Below, one piece after another: positions 58,285 to 64,000 of a stretch of 64,000 bases of DNA. The notes below the pieces were generated by a model, which made no database searches, was not told the DNA's origin, and was given only the letters and a program-made list of their open reading frames with translations. Source of the DNA: Pseudomonas sp. MMS21 TM103 (lineage in GTDB: Bacteria; Pseudomonadota; Gammaproteobacteria; Pseudomonadales; Pseudomonadaceae); contig NZ_JAJISP010000001.1 of the NCBI RefSeq assembly GCF_022132145.1, positions 930,001-994,000 of the forward strand. The letters run 5' to 3'. The translations under genes were made by a program, and so were the position numbers. Each line of letters begins with the position of its first letter. Position 1 is the first letter of the stretch.

Positions 58285-58452
58285 TCCGGCAGCCAGGTAT
58301 TGAACAGGGCGAACCGGTACTCCGGCCGCCCAGGGGCGAAGCGAACAGGGCGCCGCGAAACCTCGAGCGCAATGGCGCACTGCTACGCGAGCAGGCCTTG
58401 GTGCTGGCAGACGACCCTGTGGCAAGACATGGCACTGCCCTGCCCTGGCCAC
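58285..58452. other. Gap between pyrC' and the TM2 gene
   Basis: 168 bases between two convergent genes. I see no gene, tRNA or clear terminator; short open frames here do not look real. Confidence 0.5.
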
Positions 58453-58854
58453 CTAGTCGCTGGCGGCGTTCTTGATCGATATCTGCTCGTTCAAGGTCCA
58501 GAAGTCATAGAGCACCCCGACCAGGAACAGGCCTCCGGTGAACAGATAGAGGATCCCGGTGATCCACTTGCCCTGGTACATGCGGTGCACACCGAACACG
58601 CCGAGGAAGGTCAGCAGAACCCAGGCCACGTTGTAATCGGTTTCGCCAGCGGTGAAGCGCAGATCGGCCTCACGATCCATCGCCGGAATCAGGAACAGGT
58701 CGATGATCCAGCCGACAAACAGCAAGCCAAGAGTGAAAAACCAGATGGTTCCGGTGACCGGCTTGCCGTAATAGAAGCGGTGCGCACCGAGAAAACCGAA
58801 GATCCACAACAGATAACCGATGACCTTGCTGTGGGTGTCCCTTCTTACGTCCAT
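58453..58854 (-). CDS. TM2-domain membrane protein
   Basis: 133 residues. Two TM2-like units are visible: IGYLLWIFGFLGAHRFYYGK with GWIIDLFLIP in the first half, and LLTFLGVFGVHRMYQGK with LYDFWTLNEQ in the second. Each gives two membrane helices with a GxHRxYxGK loop. The function is unknown. AGGAG lies 8 bases before the ATG. It is a single gene convergent with pyrC' and read in the same direction as pilU. Confidence 0.87.
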   Translation of the reverse strand: MDVRRDTHSKVIGYLLWIFGFLGAHRFYYGKPVTGTIWFFTLGLLFVGWIIDLFLIPAMDREADLRFTAGETDYNVAWVLLTFLGVFGVHRMYQGKWITGILYLFTGGLFLVGVLYDFWTLNEQISIKNAASD

Positions 58855-58922
58855 GCCTTGCTCCTGCGCTGCTGAGTGATACGAATGAGACCGGCAAGAC
58901 CGCGCAAGGTTTGCCGCTCGAT

Positions 58923-58944
58923 AAAAAGCCCGCGAGCGCGGGCT
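58923..58944 (-). terminator. Rho-independent terminator of pilU
   Basis: On the minus strand AGCCCGCG pairs with CGCGGGCT and is followed by TTTTTAT. It lies about 20 bases after the pilU stop codon. Confidence 0.9.
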
Positions 58945-58962
58945 GTGCTGGACTGCTGTGCC

Positions 58963-60108
58963 TCAGCGAAAACTCCGCCCCGGGTCCTCGGGGGAGATTT
59001 CCAGCGACAGGCCATCGCTCAGGCTGGCCAGGTGGTCACCGTCGCCTTCCGAACCGAGCTTGATCAGCAGGCGCAGGTCGTTCGCCGAGTCGGCATAGAG
59101 CAGCGCATCTTCGTAGGTGATTTCGCCCTGGCTATAGAGGTTGTACAGGGCCTGATCGAAGGTCTGCATGCCCAGTTCGGTGGAGCGCTTCATCAGGTTC
59201 TTGAGTTCGTGCACATCGCCCTTGCGGATCAGGTCGGCCGCCAGCGGGGTGTTGATCAGCACCTCGATCACCGCGCGGCGACCCTTGCCATCCGGTGTCG
59301 GGATCAACTGCTGGGCGACGATGGCCTTGAGGTTGAGCGACAGGTCCATCCACACCTGATTCTGCCGGTCGGCCGGGAAGAAGTTGATGATCCGGTCCAG
59401 CGCCTGGTTGGCGTTGTTGGCGTGCAGCGTGGCCAGGCACAGGTGGCCGGTTTCGGCGAAGGCCACGGCGTGATCCATGGTCTCGCGGGTGCGCACCTCA
59501 CCAATCAGGATCACGTCCGGCGCCTGGCGCAGGGTGTTCTTCAGCGCCACCTCGAAGGATTCGGTGTCGATACCAACCTCGCGCTGGGTGACGATGCAGT
59601 TCTGGTGCTGGTGGATATACTCGATCGGGTCTTCGATGGAGATGATGTGGCCGCTGCTGTTCTTGTTGCGATAGCCGATCATCGCCGCCAGCGAGGTGGA
59701 TTTGCCGGTGCCGGTGGCGCCGACGAACAGCACCAGGCCGCGCTTGGTCAGCGCCAGCTTCTTGAGGATTTCCGGCAGTTTGAGGTCATCCAGGGTCGGG
59801 ATGTTGGTCTCGATGCGGCGCAGCACCATGCCGGCCAGGTTGCGCTGGTAGAAGGCACTGACGCGGAAGCGTCCGATGCCACGGGCACTGATGGCGAAAT
59901 TGCATTCGTGACTCTCGGCGAAGTCGCGGCGCTGCTGCTCGTTCATCACCGAGTGCACGGTTTCCCGGGTTTGTTCGGGAGACATGGGGCTCTTGGTCAC
60001 CGGCATGATCTTGCCATTGACCTTCAACGACGGCGGTACACCGGCAGTGATAAACAGGTCAGAGCCGCCTTTTTCCACCATCAGGCGCAGCAGTTTTTCG
60101 AATTCCAT
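58963..60108 (-). CDS. pilU: Twitching motility ATPase PilU
   Basis: 381 residues. A PilT-like ATPase of the GspE family: Walker A GATGTGKST near residue 135, Asp box IISIEDPIEYIHQHQ, Walker B VILIGEVRTRETMDHA and His box CLATLHANNANQALD. It helps PilT retract type IV pili under load. The last 35 residues are extended and acidic. It follows pilT by 110 bases, ends at a strong terminator, and works with the PilG/PilH output. Confidence 0.96.
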   Translation of the reverse strand: MEFEKLLRLMVEKGGSDLFITAGVPPSLKVNGKIMPVTKSPMSPEQTRETVHSVMNEQQRRDFAESHECNFAISARGIGRFRVSAFYQRNLAGMVLRRIETNIPTLDDLKLPEILKKLALTKRGLVLFVGATGTGKSTSLAAMIGYRNKNSSGHIISIEDPIEYIHQHQNCIVTQREVGIDTESFEVALKNTLRQAPDVILIGEVRTRETMDHAVAFAETGHLCLATLHANNANQALDRIINFFPADRQNQVWMDLSLNLKAIVAQQLIPTPDGKGRRAVIEVLINTPLAADLIRKGDVHELKNLMKRSTELGMQTFDQALYNLYSQGEITYEDALLYADSANDLRLLIKLGSEGDGDHLASLSDGLSLEISPEDPGRSFR

Positions 60109-60218
60109 GCGTTGTCTCGCCCATCACTGTCACGCGCTTAGCCAACCTCCAGTCCCTGGGGCGCGTGCCTCACCAGCGATCTGGGTCTCGGCCAACCTCG
60201 CGGCTGGCCAGATACGAA

Positions 60219-61253
60219 TTAGAAGTTATCCGGGGTCTTGGATTTTTCCCGCGCATTTTCGCGGGTGACCAAACCCTTGGCTACCAGGCCTTTCAGGCAG
60301 GCATCCAGGGTCTGCATGCCCAGCGAGGCGCCGGTCTGGATCGACGAATACATCTGCGCCACCTTGTCCTCGCGGATCAGGTTACGAATCGCCGGGGTGC
60401 CAATCATGATTTCATGGGCCGCCACCCGACCGCCGCCGACTTTCTTCAGCAGGGTCTGCGAAATAACCGCCTGCAAGGATTCGGAAAGCATCGAGCGAAC
60501 CATGGATTTTTCTTCGGCCGGGAACACATCGACCACCCGGTCGATGGTTTTGGCCGCCGAGGTGGTGTGCAGGGTGCCGAACACCAGGTGGCCAGTTTCC
60601 GCGGCGGTCAGCGCCAGGCGGATGGTCTCCAGGTCGCGCATTTCGCCGACCAGAATGATGTCCGGGTCTTCGCGCAGCGCCGAGCGCAGGGCTTCGGAGA
60701 AACCCAGGGTGTCACGGTGGACTTCACGCTGGTTGATCAGGCACTTCTTCGACTCGTGGACGAATTCGATCGGGTCTTCGATGGTCAGGATGTGCTGGTA
60801 TTTGCTGCCATTGAGGTAGTCGAGCATCGCCGCCAGGGTGGTCGACTTGCCCGAACCTGTTGGCCCGGTGACTAGGACCAGGCCCCTTGGCACGTCGGTG
60901 ATCTTGCGAAACACCTCGCCCATGCCGAGGTCTTCCATGGTCAGCACCTTGGACGGAATAGTCCGGAACACCGCACCGGCACCACGATTCTGGTTGAAGG
61001 CGTTGACCCGGAAGCGAGCGACACCAGGCACTTCGAAGGAGAAGTCGGTCTCGAGGAACTCCTCGAAATCCTTGCGCTGCTTGTCATTCATGATGTCGTA
61101 GATCAGTGCATGCACCTGCTTGTGATCCAGGGCCGGCAGATTGATCCGGCGCACATCGCCGTCGACCCGAATCATCGGCGGCAGACCAGCAGAGAGATGC
61201 AGGTCCGACGCGCCTTGCTTGGCGCTGAAGGCAAGCAGCTCAGTGATATCCAT
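60219..61253 (-). CDS. pilT: Type IV pilus retraction ATPase PilT
   Basis: 344 residues from the ATG at 61253 (MDITELLAFSAKQG), the known length; the frame is open to 61655 across yggS but unsupported. ATPase motifs are Walker A GPTGSGKST near residue 136, Asp box LTIEDPIEFVH, Walker B IILVGEMRDLETI and His box FGTLHTTSAAKTID; the AIRNLIRE C-terminal motif needed for retraction is also present. It forms a hexameric motor under the pilus. It is divergent from yggS. Confidence 0.97.
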   Translation of the reverse strand: MDITELLAFSAKQGASDLHLSAGLPPMIRVDGDVRRINLPALDHKQVHALIYDIMNDKQRKDFEEFLETDFSFEVPGVARFRVNAFNQNRGAGAVFRTIPSKVLTMEDLGMGEVFRKITDVPRGLVLVTGPTGSGKSTTLAAMLDYLNGSKYQHILTIEDPIEFVHESKKCLINQREVHRDTLGFSEALRSALREDPDIILVGEMRDLETIRLALTAAETGHLVFGTLHTTSAAKTIDRVVDVFPAEEKSMVRSMLSESLQAVISQTLLKKVGGGRVAAHEIMIGTPAIRNLIREDKVAQMYSSIQTGASLGMQTLDACLKGLVAKGLVTRENAREKSKTPDNF

Positions 61254-61307
61254 GGGACTCCCTAATGACGGTAGAATGCCGCGAACACTAGGCGGCTGGC
61301 GCAAGTA

Positions 61308-61988
61308 ATGTCCACGATAGCAGAGAATATTGCAAAGGTCGGAGCACGCATCCGTGAGGCGGCGCAAGCCTCGGAGCGAGATTGTGCAACGATTGGCTTG
61401 CTTGCAGTGAGCAAAACCAAACCCGCAGCGGCAATTCGCCAAGCCTATGCTGCCGGCTTGCATGATTTCGGCGAGAACTACCTGCAGGAAGCGCTGGAAA
61501 AGCAGCTCGAGCTGAGCGATCTGCCCTTGATCTGGCACTTCATCGGCCCCATTCAATCGAACAAGACCCGCGCGATCGCCGAGCATTTCGACTGGGTGCA
61601 TTCGGTGGAGCGCCTGAAGATCGCCGAACGCCTGTCCACGCAGCGCCCGCCGCACTTGCCCGCGCTGAATATCTGCCTGCAGGTGAATGTCAGTGGCGAG
61701 GCCAGCAAATCAGGCTGCAGCCCAGAAGAATTGCCGGCGTTGGCACAGGCTGTTACACAACTGCCTAACCTCAAACTGCGTGGATTGATGACAATTCCCC
61801 AACCCAGCGATGACCGCGCGACGCAACAGGCCGCCTTTGCCCGTCTGGCTGAACTGCAGGCCAAGCTGAACCTGGACCTCGACACCCTGTCCATGGGCAT
61901 GAGCCATGACCTCGAAGCCGCCATTGCCGAAGGGGCGACCTGGGTACGCATCGGTACCGCCCTGTTTGGCGAGCGCGACTACTCATAG
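61308..61988 (+). CDS. yggS: PLP homeostasis protein YggS
   Basis: 226 residues. It binds pyridoxal phosphate through Lys36 or so in AVSKTKPAAAIRQAY and controls free PLP, with effects on amino-acid pools. DFGENYLQEALEK, WHFIGPIQSNKTR, and GMSHDLEAAIAEGATWVRIGTALFG are conserved family sequences. It is divergent from pilT and starts the yggS-proC-yggT-yggU cluster, a long-conserved order. Confidence 0.95.
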   Translation: MSTIAENIAKVGARIREAAQASERDCATIGLLAVSKTKPAAAIRQAYAAGLHDFGENYLQEALEKQLELSDLPLIWHFIGPIQSNKTRAIAEHFDWVHSVERLKIAERLSTQRPPHLPALNICLQVNVSGEASKSGCSPEELPALAQAVTQLPNLKLRGLMTIPQPSDDRATQQAAFARLAELQAKLNLDLDTLSMGMSHDLEAAIAEGATWVRIGTALFGERDYS

Positions 61989-62027
61989 GCGCCGCCCTAC
62001 TCGACTCGATAGATAAGGAACCCTCTT

Positions 62028-62861
62028 ATGACCTCCCCCCGCATTGCGTTTATCGGCGCCGGCAATATGGCCGCTAGCCTGATCGGCGGGCTGCGCGCCC
62101 AAGGCGTCGACGCCAGCAGCATTCGCGCCAGTGACCATGGCGCCGAACAACGCGCCAAGATCAGTGCCGAGCATGGCATCGAAACCTTCGCCAGCAACGC
62201 CGAAGCCATTCAGGGCTGCGCGGTAATCGTCCTGGCCGTCAAGCCGCAGGTGATGAAAGTCGTCTGCCTGGACCTGGCCGCCCATCTCGAGGCGGGTCAA
62301 TTGGTCGTTTCCATCGCTGCCGGCATCAACTGCGCCAGCCTGGAACGCTGGCTTGGCGCCGCAGCACAAGCGGCGCCGGCGATTGTCCGTTGCATGCCCA
62401 ATACGCCAGCGCTGCTGCGCCAGGGCGTCAGCGGCCTGTATGCCAACAGCCAGGTTTCAGCGCCGCAGCGCCAGCAGGCCGAACAGTTGCTCGGCGCCGT
62501 CGGCCTGGTCCTGTGGCTGGATGAAGAACAGCTGATCGATGCGGTCACCGCCGTCTCCGGCAGCGGGCCGGCGTATTTCTTCCTGCTGATGGAAGCCATG
62601 ACGGCCGCCGGCGAAAAGCTCGGCCTGCCGCGCGACACCGCCGCCCAACTGACCCTGCACACCGCACTGGGTGCCGCCCGCATGGCCGTCGCCAGCGATG
62701 TCGATGCCAGCGAACTGCGTCGCCGCGTCACCTCGCCAGCCGGCACCACCGAAGCGGCAATCAAGACATTCCAGGCTGGCGGCTTCGAAGCCCTGGTCGA
62801 ACAGGCTATGAATGCCGCCGCCAAGCGTTCGACAGAACTGGCCGAGCAGCTTGGCGAATAA
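62028..62861 (+). CDS. proC: Pyrroline-5-carboxylate reductase
   Basis: 277 residues. It reduces pyrroline-5-carboxylate to proline with NAD(P)H, the final step of proline synthesis. The Rossmann motif FIGAGNMAASLIGGL lies at residues 7-21, and the substrate-site motif AVSGSGPAYFFLLMEAM near residue 170 with a RRRVTSPAGTTEAAI segment near residue 225. AAGGA precedes the ATG. It follows yggS by 39 bases. Confidence 0.97.
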   Translation: MTSPRIAFIGAGNMAASLIGGLRAQGVDASSIRASDHGAEQRAKISAEHGIETFASNAEAIQGCAVIVLAVKPQVMKVVCLDLAAHLEAGQLVVSIAAGINCASLERWLGAAAQAAPAIVRCMPNTPALLRQGVSGLYANSQVSAPQRQQAEQLLGAVGLVLWLDEEQLIDAVTAVSGSGPAYFFLLMEAMTAAGEKLGLPRDTAAQLTLHTALGAARMAVASDVDASELRRRVTSPAGTTEAAIKTFQAGGFEALVEQAMNAAAKRSTELAEQLGE

Positions 62862-62903
62862 ACCACTCGGCCCACAGCTAGATGGGCCATTAAGGAGTCA
62901 ATA

Positions 62904-63494
62904 ATGATCGGACTGAGTACCGCAGCGGTTTATATCCTGCAAACCATCGGCAGCCTGTACCTGCTGATCGTGCTGCTGCGCTTCATCCTGCAACTGGTGA
63001 GGGCCGATTTCTACAACCCGCTCAGCCAGTTCATCGTGCGCGCCACCCACCCGCTGCTCAAACCCCTGCGCAAGGTCATCCCCAGTTTCGCCGGACTCGA
63101 CCTGGCCTCGCTGGTGCTGGCGATCCTGGTGCAACTGGTACTCATGGCCCTGGTCCTGCTGCTGATGGGCTATGGCCTCGACAATCCGCTGCAACTGCTG
63201 GTCTGGTCGATCATTGGCGTCACCGCCTTGTTCATCAAGGTGTTCTTCTTTGCCCTGATCATCAGCGTGATCCTGTCCTGGGTCGCCCAAGGCAGCCACA
63301 ACCCGGCAGCCGAACTGATCAATCAGATCTGCGAACCACTGCTGGCGCCGATTCGGCGCATTCTGCCGAGCCTGGGCGGGCTGGACCTGTCGCCGATCGT
63401 GGCCTTCCTGATCCTCAACCTGATCGACATGCTGGTGATTCGCAACCTGGCGGTAATGACCGGCATGTTCAAGGGCCTCAGCCTGGCGATCTGA
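62904..63494 (+). CDS. yggT: YggT-family membrane protein
   Basis: 196 residues with two YggT repeats, each of two membrane helices: LLRFILQLVRADFYNPLSQF with PLRKVIPSFAGLDLASL in the first, and LSWVAQGSHNPAAELI with PIRRILPSLGGLDLSPIV in the second. It is an inner-membrane protein, linked in other bacteria to osmotic tolerance or cell division, without a set function. AAGGAG is 7 bases before the ATG. Confidence 0.92.
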   Translation: MIGLSTAAVYILQTIGSLYLLIVLLRFILQLVRADFYNPLSQFIVRATHPLLKPLRKVIPSFAGLDLASLVLAILVQLVLMALVLLLMGYGLDNPLQLLVWSIIGVTALFIKVFFFALIISVILSWVAQGSHNPAAELINQICEPLLAPIRRILPSLGGLDLSPIVAFLILNLIDMLVIRNLAVMTGMFKGLSLAI

Positions 63495-63507
63495 CCCCGA
63501 GAGCCCG

Positions 63508-63804
63508 ATGAGTTTCTATCGCTGGGACGGCGAGGACCTGATCCTCGATTGCCACCTGCAGCCCAAAGCCAGTTGCGACGAGTTCGCCGGGCTGCACGGT
63601 GAGCGGCTGAAGATCCGTCTCACCGCGCCACCCGTCGACGGCAAGGCCAATGCCAAGTTGCTGGCCTTTCTCGCAGACGCCTTTGCCGTGAGCAAGAGCC
63701 AGGTCAGCCTGGAAACCGGCCAGCAAAGCCGCCAGAAGCGTGTACGCATCAAGCAGCCGCGGCAACTGCCAGCAGTGCTGGAGCTGACCGCTCGGCCCGC
63801 CTGA
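63508..63804 (+). CDS. yggU: DUF167 family protein YggU
   Basis: 98 residues of the DUF167/UPF0235 family, with LHLQPKASCDEFAG-like, LKIRLTAPPVDGKANAKLLAFLA and TGQQSRQKRVRI motifs, the last two being the family core. Its function is not known. It begins 13 bases after yggT and is the last gene of this operon. Confidence 0.93.
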   Translation: MSFYRWDGEDLILDCHLQPKASCDEFAGLHGERLKIRLTAPPVDGKANAKLLAFLADAFAVSKSQVSLETGQQSRQKRVRIKQPRQLPAVLELTARPA

Positions 63805-63837
63805 GCGACCATCAGGCCGGATCGAAATACTAGCCAA

Positions 63838-63867
63838 TTGACACCCCCTGCACGCTCCGCATAATGC
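63838..63867 (+). promoter_or_regulatory. Predicted sigma-70 promoter near the right end
   Basis: A perfect TTGACA (63838-63843) and TAATGC (63862-63867) lie 18 bases apart. Transcription would start near 63874 and drive the gene that begins at 63967. Confidence 0.65.
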
Positions 63868-63966
63868 TCGCCAGTCCAGAGCATCCGCGCCCACCATGCG
63901 ATGCCTGACAGACCCGCGCCGCCAACAGCACTGCTTCAAGACCGCGCTAGCCAGAGGAACGCCAGG

Positions 63967-64000
63967 ATGAGCATGGAACGTCTCAGTCAACAGGTCGACG
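63967..64000 (+). CDS. 5' end of an unidentified gene
   Basis: Only 11 codons are visible (MSMERLSQQVD from the ATG at 63967), too few to identify. GAGG lies 9 bases before, and AGGA precedes a second ATG at 63973; the frame is also open from an ATG at 63901. In P. aeruginosa metX follows yggU, as I recall, but these residues do not look like the start of MetX. Confidence 0.45.
   Translation, partial: MSMERLSQQVD

Noticed and set aside
58285..58452. Possible tRNA or small gene between pyrC' and the TM2 gene
   Set aside because: No cloverleaf-type pairing or T-loop sequence was found and the short frames lack coding character.

Overview
The window is a GC-rich, gene-dense chromosomal segment from a Pseudomonas species. 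The main grounds are the complete Pil-Chp twitching chemotaxis cluster (pilGHIJK-chpABC), pilT/pilU, an inactive PyrC-like gene behind pyrB, a TonB gene between gshB and yqgE, and PtsP, RppH and RhlE of pseudomonad type. As remembered, several blocks keep the order of P. aeruginosa PAO1 (around PA0323-PA0353 and PA0390-PA0436) but are joined differently, so this is probably a different species. No rRNA, tRNA, CRISPR, phage or insertion sequence was recognised. No gene-free stretch exceeds 300 bases; the longest are upstream of ilvD (3583-3866), upstream of bioA (35970-36267), between pilG and gshB (52026-52266) and between ilvA and the TetR gene (26559-26794).

Layout. 1-3582: end of a polyamine/putrescine-type ABC importer operon (ATPase tail, binding protein, two permeases). 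3867-8344: ilvD, then, on the minus strand, a YitT-like membrane protein, folA and a membrane diguanylate cyclase. 8523-17537: an accessory-looking block with a DUF2868 membrane protein plus a DUF3482 GTPase, a glutamate-receptor-like potassium channel on the minus strand, and an HlyD/RbbA-like/YhhJ-like ABC export operon. 17542-24975: thyA-lgt-TauE, an NRDE protein, ptsP-rppH, a HAD phosphatase and a DUF2269 protein. 25044-32680: ilvA, a RutR-like TetR regulator, an SAH riboswitch controlling ahcY, metF, ppnN and a periplasmic solute-binding protein. 32858-38466: rhlE, yceI, cytochrome b561, bioA and rsmE.

38679-52025: the Chp chemosensory operon, read right to left as pilG, pilH, pilI, pilJ, pilK, chpA, chpB, chpC. 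It senses surface contact and sets cAMP levels and type IV pilus motor activity. The pilus retraction ATPases pilU and pilT lie further right (58963-61253). Between them sit gshB, tonB, yqgE-ruvX and the pyrR-pyrB-pyrC' pyrimidine operon. The right end holds yggS-proC-yggT-yggU and the first codons of an unidentified gene.

The most notable items are the GluR0-like channel, the DUF2868/DUF3482 pair with a repeat between the two genes, the SAH riboswitch, a nine-copy hexanucleotide repeat inside chpA, a perfect 20-bp inverted repeat at the yitT stop codon, and a catalytically dead dihydroorotase. I found no convincing wholly new defence or mobile system. Gene identities come from recognising protein motifs by eye, not from database searches.
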